From contig NZ_JARGES010000027.1 of assembly GCF_029210365.1 (NCBI RefSeq), positions 62,001-126,000 on the forward strand: DNA of 64,000 nucleotides, read 5' to 3'. This document shows positions 51,706 through 60,338 of the stretch, piece after piece (the first letter of the stretch is position 1; each line of letters opens with the position of its first letter). The notes under the pieces were generated by a model. The model searched no databases. It saw only the letters and a program-made list of their open reading frames with translations, and was not told the origin of the DNA. The stretch is from Mesorhizobium sp. YIM 152430. GTDB lineage: Bacteria; Pseudomonadota; Alphaproteobacteria; Rhizobiales; Rhizobiaceae. The translations under genes and the position numbers were made by a program.

Positions 51706-51830
51706 GGGCAGTCCCTCGATGCGAGGTTGAAAAAGGTGGTTCGCGCGCTCTCTAATCGCTTTTTGGCGGCAGGAAAAGGGCGCGGGGCATTTTGCACTGA
51801 AGGCTACCTTCCGTCTTGCGCACCGTCATT

Positions 51831-52385
51831 TTAGTTGAAGACGATCCGGGCTGCCGCATGAAGTCCGTTTTCGTTCACATTGACGACGATCGCCTCGCCC
51901 TCGCGCGAGCGCGCGCCGAGCACGGACTGGATGAAATCGCCGTGCGTCACCAGCACCAGAATGCCCGAGCCGGTATAGTCCGCGACGGTTTCGCGCAGCA
52001 GTTCGGAGCGTTCGTCGGCTTCCTCGCCGTCCGGCTCGAACGGATCGAGCCAATCGACGGTCTCGACCAGCGATGCGCCAAAGGCGAGTTCGGCCGTTTC
52101 CTTCGTCCGGCAATAGCGGCTTGCCAGAACCTCCTGCACCGGCGCCGCGCGCGCCGCGAAAAGGGCACCGATTCGCCTGGCCTGCTGGCGGCCCTGTTCG
52201 GAAAGGTTGCGTTGCGTGCGGCAGACCTCGATGTCGAACGAGGCCGGTTCGCCCGAGCCCGGTGCATTGGCGTGGTTCAAGAGCACGACCTGGCCGCCGT
52301 TCCGCAGGAGCGCCCAGCCTGCCTCGGTCGCATGTGCCGGCAGGGCCATTGCCAGCGCCGCGATGATGATGAGCGCCCTGATCAT
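51831..52385 (-). CDS. Secreted histidine-phosphatase-like protein
   Basis: A 184-residue protein from ATG 52385, which has GGGAG 5 bases upstream; ATG 52406 is less likely. Residues 1-20 form a signal peptide (M-I-R-A-L-I-I-I-A-A-L-A-M-A-L-P-A-H-A). The fold has S-R-Y-C-R-T-K-E-T-A and V-T-H-G-D-F of the phosphoglycerate mutase-like family. At the usual L-R-H motif it reads L-L-N-H-A-N-A-P-G, with Asn in place of the catalytic Arg. It may have altered activity. Location is probably periplasmic. Confidence 0.7.
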   Translation of the reverse strand: MIRALIIIAALAMALPAHATEAGWALLRNGGQVVLLNHANAPGSGEPASFDIEVCRTQRNLSEQGRQQARRIGALFAARAAPVQEVLASRYCRTKETAELAFGASLVETVDWLDPFEPDGEEADERSELLRETVADYTGSGILVLVTHGDFIQSVLGARSREGEAIVVNVNENGLHAAARIVFN

Positions 52386-52511
52386 TGCGTCTCCCATTGG
52401 TTTCATGACGACTCATATAGGCTGAACGGCCTGAAGCGAAACCGTGCGCCCGCCGCCTTTTGACGCGGCTGGACCATTGCGGCCCGGTTCCGGCCGGGCT
52501 ACTGCCCGATC

Positions 52512-53462
52512 ATGTCGCCTTTGACCGAGACAATCTTCTTCGTCTTCGGACTTGTCGCGCTCGGCTACGTCTCGGGCTGGACGGGCCTGTTGAAAACCGC
52601 GATCGGCGATGCGCTGACCGCCTTCGCCGTCGCGATCGCGGTCCCGATGCTGCTCTTTCGAACGCTCATCGAGGCTGATTTTCAAGGTTCCGCGCCATTA
52701 TCGCTGTGGGCCTGCTATTTCTTCGCGGTCGCCGCCGCTTGGGCCTGCGGCCAGTTCGTCACGCAGAAGGTTTTCGGGCGCGATGCCCGCGCCGGTGTCG
52801 TCGGCGGCGTATCGGCGGCATTCTCGAACCTCGTCCTTCTCGGCCTTCCTCTGGTGCAGGGCGTATTCGGCAGGCCGGGCCTGGAAGTCCTGTCGCTCAT
52901 CGTCGCTGTCCACCTGCCGATCATGATGGCGATGTCGATCGCGCTCTTCGAATGGGCCAATCGCAATTCGGCCGAAAGCGCCGGCATCCTCGCCGCGCTG
53001 ACGGATTTCCTGAGGAAGCTCGTGTCCAACCCGCTCATTGTCGGAATTCTGGCCGCGCTGATCTGGCGGCTGACCGGGTTCGAGATGCCCTCGCTGGGAA
53101 TGCGCTTCGTCGATGCGCTCGCCAATGCGGCCGGCCCGCTGGCGCTGTTTGCCATGGGCCTGTCGCTGCGACGCATGGGCATTTCCGGCAATGTGAAGGC
53201 CGGCCTCGCCCTTTCGGCGGTCAAGCTTTTCGTGATGCCTGTTGTGGCGCTGGGCGCCGTGCTCGTCATCGGCCTGCCGCCGCTCGCCGCCATGGTCGTC
53301 GTCACCGCCGCCGCGCTGCCCGCCGGCGTCAATCCCTACCTGATCGCGACGCGGTTCGGCACCGGGCAGGCGCTCGCATCCAACGTCATGACGATCTCGA
53401 CGCTCGTCGCCGCCGGATCGAGCTTCCTCTGGCTCGCCGTGGCTCAACGCCTTTTTGGCTGA
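52512..53462 (+). CDS. AEC family transporter
   Basis: A 316-residue protein with about ten hydrophobic segments in two halves. It has F-A-V-A-I-A-V-P-M-L-L-F and a later V-T-A-A-A-L-P-A-G-V-N-P-Y typical of auxin efflux carrier family exporters. The family moves small organic acids or amino acids, often malonate or malate-like, but the substrate cannot be read here. It precedes the GabD-like gene by 76 bases on the same strand, so it could share its transcript. Confidence 0.8.
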   Translation: MSPLTETIFFVFGLVALGYVSGWTGLLKTAIGDALTAFAVAIAVPMLLFRTLIEADFQGSAPLSLWACYFFAVAAAWACGQFVTQKVFGRDARAGVVGGVSAAFSNLVLLGLPLVQGVFGRPGLEVLSLIVAVHLPIMMAMSIALFEWANRNSAESAGILAALTDFLRKLVSNPLIVGILAALIWRLTGFEMPSLGMRFVDALANAAGPLALFAMGLSLRRMGISGNVKAGLALSAVKLFVMPVVALGAVLVIGLPPLAAMVVVTAAALPAGVNPYLIATRFGTGQALASNVMTISTLVAAGSSFLWLAVAQRLFG

Positions 53463-53538
53463 TTGTCTTGGTCCTGCCGGCCGGTTGCCTTACATCTTCC
53501 ATCACGCAATCCATTTTGAACGAATGAGGGAGGGCATC

Positions 53539-54996
53539 ATGCTCAAGAAGACCAGTCATTTTCTCCGCGAGGCCAATCTGATCGGCGGTGAGTGGGTGCA
53601 GGCCGATTCGGGTCAGACCATCGACGTGACCAATCCGGCCAACGGCCAGAAGATCGGCGTCATCCCCAAATCCGGCGCCGCCGAAACCCGACGCGCCATC
53701 GAGGCCGCGCATGAGGCGTTCAAGACCTTCCGCAAGACCAGCGCGCTCGAGCGTTCCAAGATGCTGCGCAAGCTGCACGACGCGATCATGGACAATCAGG
53801 ATGTGCTCGCCGAACTCCTGACCATGGAGCAGGGCAAGTCGCTGACCGAATCGAAGGGCGAGGTCGGCGCATCGGCCGCCTATATCCTCTGGTTTGCCGA
53901 AGAAGCGCGCCGCACCTATGGCGACGTCATCCCGTCGCCCTGGGCCGACCGCCGCATCCTGGTGACGAAGGAGCCGGTCGGCGTCGTCGCGGCGATCACG
54001 CCTTGGAATTTCCCGTCCTCGATGCTGTCGCGCAAGATCGGCCCGGCCATCGCCGCCGGCTGCACCGCCGTCGTCAAGCCGGCGACCCAGACGCCCTATT
54101 CGGGCCTTGCCTGGGGCGCGCTGTGCGAGGAAGTCGGCATCCCGAAGGGCGTCGTCAACGTTGTCACCGGCGGCGCGAGCGAAATCGGCAAGGAACTTTC
54201 CACCAACCCGCTGGTCAAGAAAATCACCTTCACCGGCTCGACGGAGGTCGGCAAGATCCTGATCCAGCAGTCGGCGTCGACGGTCAAGAAGGTGTCGATG
54301 GAACTTGGCGGCAACGCGCCGTTCCTCGTCTTCGACGACGCCGACATCGACCGCGCGGTCGAGGGTGCCGTCGCCGCGAAATACCGCAATTCCGGCCAGA
54401 CCTGCGTCTGCACCAACCGCTTCTTCGTCCAGTCCGGCATCTACGATGCCTTCGTCGACAAGCTCGCCAAGGCTTCGAACAAGCTGAAGGTCGGCCCCGG
54501 CCTCGAGGAGGGCGTCCAGCAGGGCCCGCTGATCGATGAGAAGGCCGTCGAAAAGGTGGAGGAATTCGTCGCCGACGCCAAGGCGAAGGGCGGCAAGGTT
54601 GTCGCCGGCGGCAACCGCCACAAGCTCGGTGGCTCCTTCTTCGAGCCCACCGTCATCGCCGATGCCACGCCCGACATGAAGTTCATGAAGGACGAGATTT
54701 TTGGCCCCGTCGCCCCGGTCTTCCGTTTCGAGAAGGAGGAGGAGGCGGTCGAGATGGCCAACGATACCGAATTCGGCCTCGCCTGCTACTTCTACACCGG
54801 CGACCTCGGCCGCGCCTTCCGGGTCATGGAGGGCCTGAAATACGGCATGGTCGGCGTCAACGAAGGCATCATCACCACCCCCGAAGCCCCCTTCGGCGGC
54901 GTCAAGGAATCCGGCCTCGGCCGCGAAGGCGGACATCAGGGCATCGAGGATTATCTCGACACCAAATATGTCTGCATCGGCGGGCTGGGGCTTTAG
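53539..54996 (+). CDS. gabD: NAD(P)-dependent succinate-semialdehyde dehydrogenase-like
   Basis: A 485-residue aldehyde dehydrogenase. ATG 53539 has GAGGGAGGG before it. N-F-P (in T-P-W-N-F-P-S-S) and F-T-G-S-T-E-V-G are cofactor-binding motifs; the catalytic parts are M-E-L-G-G-N-A-P-F (Glu) and N-S-G-Q-T-C-V-C (Cys). The overall pattern (E-A-P-F-G-G-V-K-E-S-G-L-G-R-E) matches GabD. It would oxidise succinate semialdehyde from GABA or polyamine breakdown. The aminotransferase at 28652 could supply such a substrate, but it lies far away. Substrate inferred. Confidence 0.8.
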   Translation: MLKKTSHFLREANLIGGEWVQADSGQTIDVTNPANGQKIGVIPKSGAAETRRAIEAAHEAFKTFRKTSALERSKMLRKLHDAIMDNQDVLAELLTMEQGKSLTESKGEVGASAAYILWFAEEARRTYGDVIPSPWADRRILVTKEPVGVVAAITPWNFPSSMLSRKIGPAIAAGCTAVVKPATQTPYSGLAWGALCEEVGIPKGVVNVVTGGASEIGKELSTNPLVKKITFTGSTEVGKILIQQSASTVKKVSMELGGNAPFLVFDDADIDRAVEGAVAAKYRNSGQTCVCTNRFFVQSGIYDAFVDKLAKASNKLKVGPGLEEGVQQGPLIDEKAVEKVEEFVADAKAKGGKVVAGGNRHKLGGSFFEPTVIADATPDMKFMKDEIFGPVAPVFRFEKEEEAVEMANDTEFGLACYFYTGDLGRAFRVMEGLKYGMVGVNEGIITTPEAPFGGVKESGLGREGGHQGIEDYLDTKYVCIGGLGL

Positions 54997-55025
54997 AGAC
55001 CAGGCTGGGGAAGGTGGCGCTCTAC

Positions 55026-55158
55026 GGCGCCCCCCTCTGGCCTGCCAATCCTTGTAGAGAATGGCATCTCCCCCGCAAGTGGGGAGATTAGTCTCGTCAT
55101 CGCCGTGCGTGATCTCCCCCCTCGCGGGGGAGATGCCCGGCAGGGCAGAGGGGGGCGC
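55026..55158. repeat. Cloverleaf-like palindromic element after gabD
   Basis: An outer stem of about 20 bases (55026-55046 with 55139-55158, one mismatch) encloses two inner hairpins: ATCTCCCC/GGGGAGAT near 55066-55088 and GATCTCCCCC/GGGGGAGAT near 55111-55134. It lies between convergent gabD and putR and may end both messages. Confidence 0.85.
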
Positions 55159-55186
55159 GACGAAGCGTTGACCTATCCGGGATCGA

Positions 55187-55636
55187 TCACCGATCTTTCA
55201 CCGTCTCCATCGCCACGAATGTCGACGTCTGCGCCACATGGGGCAGCGCCGAAATCCGCTCCCCCAACACCCGCCGATACGAGACAATGTCCCGCGTCCT
55301 GACCTTCAGCAGATAGTCGAAGCTCGACGCCATCATGTGGCATTGCTCGATTTCGCGGATCGTCATCACCGCCTTGTTGAACTCGGCCAGCGCCGCTGAC
55401 CGCGTATCCGACAGCTTCACCTGCACGAAGGCGATATGCCCTTCGCCAAGCCGTTCGCGGTCGACGATTGCCGAATAGCCCCGAATATAGCCGTCCGCCT
55501 CCAGCCGCTTCACCCGCGCCGCGACCGGCGTCTTCGACAGCCCCACCTGGCCCGCCAGTTCCGCAATCGACAACCGCGCATCCTTCGAAAGCGCGGCGAT
55601 GATGTTGAGGTCGATGCGATCGATTTGGTCCGGCAT
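55187..55636 (-). CDS. putR: Lrp/AsnC-family regulator, probable PutR
   Basis: A 149-residue regulator. The N-terminal HTH reads L-S-I-A-E-L-A-G-Q-V-G-L-S-K-T-P-V-A-A-R-V-K-R-L-E, and the C-terminal RAM-type domain follows. It is divergent from putA; in alphaproteobacteria PutR activates putA in response to proline. Its start lies 146 bases from the putA ATG, and two CGTTTGGCC repeats lie in the gap. Identity rests on the putA neighbourhood. Confidence 0.85.
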   Translation of the reverse strand: MPDQIDRIDLNIIAALSKDARLSIAELAGQVGLSKTPVAARVKRLEADGYIRGYSAIVDRERLGEGHIAFVQVKLSDTRSAALAEFNKAVMTIREIEQCHMMASSFDYLLKVRTRDIVSYRRVLGERISALPHVAQTSTFVAMETVKDR

Positions 55637-55684
55637 CGCCGATTATCCAGTCGGAATGATTGTTGAGTGGCCATATCATCAGTC

Positions 55685-55715
55685 CGTTTGGCCTGCAAAG
55701 CGCTTTCGTTTGGCC
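55685..55715. promoter_or_regulatory. Direct repeats in the putR-putA intergenic region
   Basis: CGTTTGGCC occurs at 55685-55693 and 55707-55715, 22 bases apart, about two helical turns. This spacing would place a dimeric Lrp-type regulator on one face. Candidate PutR sites; only two copies are seen. Confidence 0.4.
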
Positions 55716-55781
55716 ATGCCGCGATTCTGCGCCATGCTATTCTCGCGTCACCCAGGTCATACTGCTTTTCGAGGCTCACCC

Positions 55782-58700
55782 ATGCTCGACGCCAACCGTG
55801 ACACGCGCGCCGCCATCCGCCGCAACTACCTCGCCGACGAAGGCGAGGTGCTTCAGAGCCTCGTCCATCAGGCCGGCCTGTCGCCCGAACAACGCGCGCA
55901 CATCTCCACCCGCGCGACCGGGCTCATCCGCCAGGTCCGCGGCCATGCCGAACCGAAGCTGATGGAAGTCTTCCTCGCCGAATACGGGCTGTCGACCAGC
56001 GAGGGCGTCGCGCTGATGTGCCTTGCCGAAGCGCTCCTGCGCGTCCCCGACGCCGATACGATCGACGAACTGATCCGCGACAAGATCGCCCCGCATGACT
56101 GGTCGGCCCATTCCGGCGGTTCCGGCTCGATCTTCGTCAACGCCTCGACCTGGGCGCTGATGCTCACCGGCAAGGTGCTGGACGAAGGCGAGGGCGGTAT
56201 CGAGCGGACGCTGCGCGGCATGGTCCGCCGCGTCGGCGAGCCCGTCATCCGCCGCGCCGTCGCGGCCGCCATGCGCGAGATGGGCGAGAATTTCGTCCTC
56301 GGCCGCAACATCACCGAGGCGGTCAAGCGCGGCGCCGGCGAAATCCGCAAGGGCAATCTCTATTCCTACGACATGCTGGGCGAGGCCGCCCGCACCGAGG
56401 ACGACGCGCTGCGCTATTTGAAGTCCTATGCCGACGCGATCCGGGCACTGGCGAAGGAAGCCCGCTCGGACGACATCCGCAAAAACCCCGGCATTTCGGT
56501 CAAGCTCTCCGCGCTCCACCCGCGTTACGAGCGCCCGCAGCGCGCGATCATGCTGCCGGTCATGACCGAACGCCTCCTGTCGCTGGCGCTGGCCGCGAAG
56601 GATGCCCGCATGGGCCTCAACGTCGATGCGGAGGAAGCCGACCGGCTCGACCTCTCGCTCGACGTCATGGAGGTCGTGCTCTCCGATCCGCGCCTTGCCG
56701 ACTGGGACGGGTTCGGCGTCGTCGTCCAGGCATACGGCCTGCGCGCTGCGCCGGTGCTCGACTGGCTGCACGATCTGGCGACCCGGCTCGACCGCCGCAT
56801 CATGGTCCGCCTCGTCAAGGGCGCCTATTGGGACACGGAGATCAAGCGCGCGCAGGTCATGGGCCTTGCCGGCTATCCCGTCTTCACCCGCAAGCCGAAC
56901 ACGGACGTGTCCTACATCGCATGTGCCGGCAAGCTTATCGGCATGACCGACCGCATCTACCCGCAATTCGCCACCCACAATGCCCACACCGTCGCCGCCA
57001 TCCTCGAAATGGCGACCGACCGCGACGCCTTCGAGTTCCAGCGCCTCCACGGCATGGGCGACGCACTGCATGAGGCTGTGCGCAAGGCCGAGGGCACGCG
57101 CTGCCGCATCTACGCCCCGGTCGGCGCCCATTCCGACCTGCTCGCCTATCTCGTGCGCCGCCTGCTCGAAAACGGCGCCAACTCCTCCTTCGTCCACCAG
57201 ATCGTCGACGAGAGTGTCCGCCCCGAGGAGATCGCCCGCGATCCGTTCGATGTCGTCGCGCAGCAGGGCGCGGCCCGCAATCCAGCGCTCCCCAACCCAT
57301 CCGAGATCTTCGGCGCCGGCCGCGTCAACGCCAAGGGCTTCGACATCACCGATCCCGTGACCGAAGACGCCATCGAAGCCGGACGCGCGAAATTCGCCGC
57401 GCCGCACCGCTGGAAAGCGGGCGTCACAGGCCAATCGCGCGAAATCGTCAATCCGGCGAATCCCGCTGACATCGTCGGCGAAATTGTCGAGGCCGATGCC
57501 GCCATCGTCACCGCCGCCATCGACCGCGCCTCGTCCGCCACTCCTGCATGGGCCGCAACGCCCGTCGGCGACCGCGCCAACATGCTCCGCCGCGCCGCCG
57601 ATCTTTACGAAGAACACGCCGTCGAGTTCTTCGCGCTGGCCACCCGCGAAGCCGGTAAGTCCGTGCCGGACGGCATCGCCGAAGTCCGCGAGGCTGTCGA
57701 TTTCCTGCGCTACTATGCGGCGCAAGCTGGCGAAGCGGAAAAGGCGGGCGCGGCGCGCGGCGTCATCGCCTGCATCTCGCCGTGGAACTTCCCGCTGGCG
57801 ATCTTCACCGGACAGGTCGCAGCCGCGCTCGTCACCGGCAATACGGTCGTCGCCAAGCCCGCCGAGCAGACGCCGCTCATCGCCGCCCGCGCCGTCGAGC
57901 TTCTTCACGAAGCCGGTATTCCAGCCGACGTGCTGCAACTCGTCATCGGTGACGGGCCGAATGTCGGCGCGCCGCTGACGGCCGATCCGCGCATCGCCGG
58001 CGTCTGCTTCACCGGCTCGACCGAGGTCGCGCGGGTCATCGAACGCCAGCTTGCCGAAACCGCCGCGCCCGATGCCATGCTGATCGCCGAGACAGGCGGC
58101 CTCAACGCCATGATCGTCGATTCGACGGCACTCGCCGAACAGGCGGTGCGCGACATCGTCGCTTCCGCCTTCCAGTCCGCCGGCCAGCGCTGCTCGGCGC
58201 TGCGGATGCTTTACGTTCAAAAGGACGTCGAGCCGCACATGCTGGCGATGCTCAAGGGCGCGCTCGCCGCCATGCGCATCGGCGATCCGTGGTCGATGGC
58301 GACCGATATCGGCCCCGTCATCGACGCCGAGGCGCAGCAGGGTATCGCGGATTATTGCCGTAGGCTCGAAGGCGAGGGCAGCCTGATCGCAAGGCTCGAC
58401 GCCCCGATGGATGGCCGCTTCGTCGCCCCGCACATCTTCCGCGTGAAGGGCATCGACGAACTGGAGCGCGAAGTCTTCGGCCCGGTCCTCCATGTCGCGA
58501 CCTTCGAAGCCGACCAGATCGATCAGGTCATTTCCGCCATCAACAGAACGGGTTACGGCCTCACCTTCGGGCTTCACACCCGCATCGACGCGCGCGTCCA
58601 GCACGTCATCGACCGCATCGACGCCGGCAACATCTACGTCAACCGCAACCAGATCGGCGCGGTCGTCGGCTCACAGCCCTTCGGCGGCGAGGGCCTGTCC

Positions 58701-59381
58701 GGCACCGGCCCCAAGGCCGGCGGCCCGAATTATCTGCGCCGTTTCCGAAAAGCCGATACGCGCACCGAAACCGTCGAACCGGGCCCGGAAGTCTCCCTGA
58801 CCGCGCTACGCGACCATCTACCAGATTTTCGAAAGGGAGACTGGGCAACCCGCACCGACCGCATCGCGGTCCTGCGCAAGCATTTGCGCGGAAAGGGCTC
58901 CGATGCCATCTCGGCCGCCGCCTCGCTCGAATACGGCCCGGTCGATCTGCCGGGGCCGACGGGCGAGGGCAATGCGTTGTCGCTCGGGCCTCGCGGCCGC
59001 GTGCTGTGCCTCGGTCCTTCGGAAGACGCGCTTCTCGCGCAGGTCGTGCAGGCGCTCGCCGCCGGCAATGCGGTGCTCGCCGTCGCCCCACGCGCCAACG
59101 CGATCCTGAAGCCGCTGACGGCCAAGGGCCTGCCACTCGCCGCGCTCGACGGCCATGTCACGCCGCTCGATCTCATCGATCTGGGCGTCGATCTCGTCGC
59201 AAGCTCAGCCGATGACGCCACGCTCCGCTCGATCCGGCGGGCACTGGCGCAGAAATCCGGTCCGATCGTGCCCCTCGTCACCGAGATGATCTACCCGGCC
59301 GCTTACACCCACGAGCGTTCCGTCTGCGTCGACACCACCGCCGCCGGCGGGAATGCGAGCCTCCTGGCAGCGGCGCAGTAG
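55782..59381 (+). CDS. putA: Bifunctional proline dehydrogenase/L-glutamate gamma-semialdehyde dehydrogenase
   Basis: A 1199-residue protein from ATG 55782 with GAGG 7 bases upstream. The PRODH barrel (about 150-440) has R-L-V-K-G-A-Y-W-D and G-A-H-S-D-L-L-A-Y-L-V-R-R-L. The aldehyde dehydrogenase domain (about 530-970) has P-W-N-F-P-L-A, F-T-G-S-T-E-V-A, and Q-S-A-G-Q-R-C-S-A-L with the catalytic Cys. There is no N-terminal ribbon-helix-helix DNA-binding domain, so control depends on PutR. A C-terminal domain of about 200 residues follows, as in other alphaproteobacterial PutA proteins. It converts proline to glutamate. Confidence 0.95.
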   Translation: MLDANRDTRAAIRRNYLADEGEVLQSLVHQAGLSPEQRAHISTRATGLIRQVRGHAEPKLMEVFLAEYGLSTSEGVALMCLAEALLRVPDADTIDELIRDKIAPHDWSAHSGGSGSIFVNASTWALMLTGKVLDEGEGGIERTLRGMVRRVGEPVIRRAVAAAMREMGENFVLGRNITEAVKRGAGEIRKGNLYSYDMLGEAARTEDDALRYLKSYADAIRALAKEARSDDIRKNPGISVKLSALHPRYERPQRAIMLPVMTERLLSLALAAKDARMGLNVDAEEADRLDLSLDVMEVVLSDPRLADWDGFGVVVQAYGLRAAPVLDWLHDLATRLDRRIMVRLVKGAYWDTEIKRAQVMGLAGYPVFTRKPNTDVSYIACAGKLIGMTDRIYPQFATHNAHTVAAILEMATDRDAFEFQRLHGMGDALHEAVRKAEGTRCRIYAPVGAHSDLLAYLVRRLLENGANSSFVHQIVDESVRPEEIARDPFDVVAQQGAARNPALPNPSEIFGAGRVNAKGFDITDPVTEDAIEAGRAKFAAPHRWKAGVTGQSREIVNPANPADIVGEIVEADAAIVTAAIDRASSATPAWAATPVGDRANMLRRAADLYEEHAVEFFALATREAGKSVPDGIAEVREAVDFLRYYAAQAGEAEKAGAARGVIACISPWNFPLAIFTGQVAAALVTGNTVVAKPAEQTPLIAARAVELLHEAGIPADVLQLVIGDGPNVGAPLTADPRIAGVCFTGSTEVARVIERQLAETAAPDAMLIAETGGLNAMIVDSTALAEQAVRDIVASAFQSAGQRCSALRMLYVQKDVEPHMLAMLKGALAAMRIGDPWSMATDIGPVIDAEAQQGIADYCRRLEGEGSLIARLDAPMDGRFVAPHIFRVKGIDELEREVFGPVLHVATFEADQIDQVISAINRTGYGLTFGLHTRIDARVQHVIDRIDAGNIYVNRNQIGAVVGSQPFGGEGLSGTGPKAGGPNYLRRFRKADTRTETVEPGPEVSLTALRDHLPDFRKGDWATRTDRIAVLRKHLRGKGSDAISAAASLEYGPVDLPGPTGEGNALSLGPRGRVLCLGPSEDALLAQVVQALAAGNAVLAVAPRANAILKPLTAKGLPLAALDGHVTPLDLIDLGVDLVASSADDATLRSIRRALAQKSGPIVPLVTEMIYPAAYTHERSVCVDTTAAGGNASLLAAAQ

Positions 59382-59750
59382 TCAGGCGTCCTCGGTCGGC
59401 ATCCCGAATTTGAGCAGATTGCCGTCCGGGTCCCACACGTAGAACTCGGTCATGCCCCAGTCGCGGGCCATGACCGGGCTCACCTTCTCCGCGCCGCGCG
59501 CCTTGAAGTCGGCATGAAGCGCCAGCGCATCGCGCCCGCGAATATAGGCCGAGGAGACCGGAGGAAGCTTCTCGTCGTCGGTCCGCCAGAAGTGCAACTC
59601 GATCTCGCCGCGCCTGACGATGAGATAGTCTTCGTCCGCATAGTGCTCGCCCGAGAACCCCAGCCGCTCCTCGTAGAAGCTGCGCGTCCGCTGGATGTCC
59701 AGCGACGGCAGGACGGGAATCGCGCGGGCGGTCTCCTCCAGCATCCTCAT
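59382..59750 (-). CDS. VOC (glyoxalase/bleomycin-resistance) family protein
   Basis: A 122-residue protein in an ATGA overlap with the monooxygenase gene, so start 59750 is favoured. It has the VOC fold pattern: V-L-P-S-L-D-I-Q-R-T-R-S-F-Y-E-E-R-L-G-F, L-H-F-W with a metal-type His, and F-Y-V-W-D-P-D-G-N-L-L-K-F. It could bind a ligand or detoxify a small molecule. It converges on putA with no gap and is last in the TonB operon. Function unknown. Confidence 0.7.
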   Translation of the reverse strand: MRMLEETARAIPVLPSLDIQRTRSFYEERLGFSGEHYADEDYLIVRRGEIELHFWRTDDEKLPPVSSAYIRGRDALALHADFKARGAEKVSPVMARDWGMTEFYVWDPDGNLLKFGMPTEDA

Positions 59751-60061
59751 GCGCCTTCGACGATCGAAAACCCCTCGAACTGCGGGTGCCCGATATAGGC
59801 CGGCTTGGTCGTGCCGGCATTTTTGTGGGCATCGCGGAAATTCTGCGACTTCGTCCAGGCCAGGAAGTCGTCACGGCTGGCCCAGACGGTGTGCGAGGCG
59901 AAGAGCGTATAGCCTTCCTCTTCGTTCACCGGCCCGCGCAGTAGATGGAACTCGCGGAACCCTGCCATTTCAGAAAGCTTCGAATCGCGGTTCTTCCAGA
60001 TATCCTCGAACTCGGTCTCAGAGCCATTCTTCACCTTGAATCGGTTCATCGCGATATACAT
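59747..60061 (-). CDS. ABM-fold heme oxygenase-like protein (HmuQ/HmuD type)
   Basis: A 104-residue protein in the antibiotic biosynthesis monooxygenase fold, from ATG 60061. It starts M-Y-I-A-M-N-R-F-K-V and has G-F-R-E-F-H-L-L-R-G-P, Y-T-L-F-A-S-H-T-V-W-A-S and the final H-P-Q-F-E-G-F, which resemble the Bradyrhizobium HmuQ/HmuD heme-degrading proteins. It would release iron from heme. Its operon contains ExbB/ExbD/TonB and a TonB receptor, which fits heme import. No HmuTUV genes are in the window. Confidence 0.75.
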   Translation of the reverse strand: MYIAMNRFKVKNGSETEFEDIWKNRDSKLSEMAGFREFHLLRGPVNEEEGYTLFASHTVWASRDDFLAWTKSQNFRDAHKNAGTTKPAYIGHPQFEGFSIVEGA

Positions 60062-60333
60062 CAGACTTGTCCTTTCGCTGTTTCGGCATTGTCCGCATCG
60101 CACGCAACCTGCGCCGTGCGGGGTTTGAAATCGATGACGTTGCCGGGTCGGAATGCGCCGGGCAGGGGTGCCGGATTGGGTCCGGCCTGCACGATCTCGC
60201 CGCGCCAACCCACGAGATCGGCGATGCGGGTGTCGCTTTCCATCGCCCGCCTGGCCTCCATCAGCGCCCGCAATTCCGGGTGAAGCCCGTCTCCATGCGC
60301 CGCCGCCAGGGCGTGAAAGCCGAGAAGCAACAT
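60061..60333 (-). CDS. Small protein of the TonB operon (90 aa)
   Basis: From ATG 60333 with GAGG 9 bases upstream. The N-terminus (M-L-L-L-G-F-H-A-L-A-A-A-H-G) may be a short signal or membrane segment. The body holds H-P-E-L-R-A-L-M-E-A-R-R-A-M-E and ends in an acidic tail. It lies between tonB and the HmuQ-like gene, overlapping the latter by one base, and similar small proteins occur at this place in rhizobia. Not recognised beyond context. Confidence 0.6.
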   Translation of the reverse strand: MLLLGFHALAAAHGDGLHPELRALMEARRAMESDTRIADLVGWRGEIVQAGPNPAPLPGAFRPGNVIDFKPRTAQVACDADNAETAKGQV

Positions 60334-60338
60334 TGCGG

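Noticed and set aside
55776-58604. A 942-codon minus-strand frame opposite putA
   Set aside because: Its composition is that of an antisense frame of a GC-rich gene; putA has full motifs on the plus strand.
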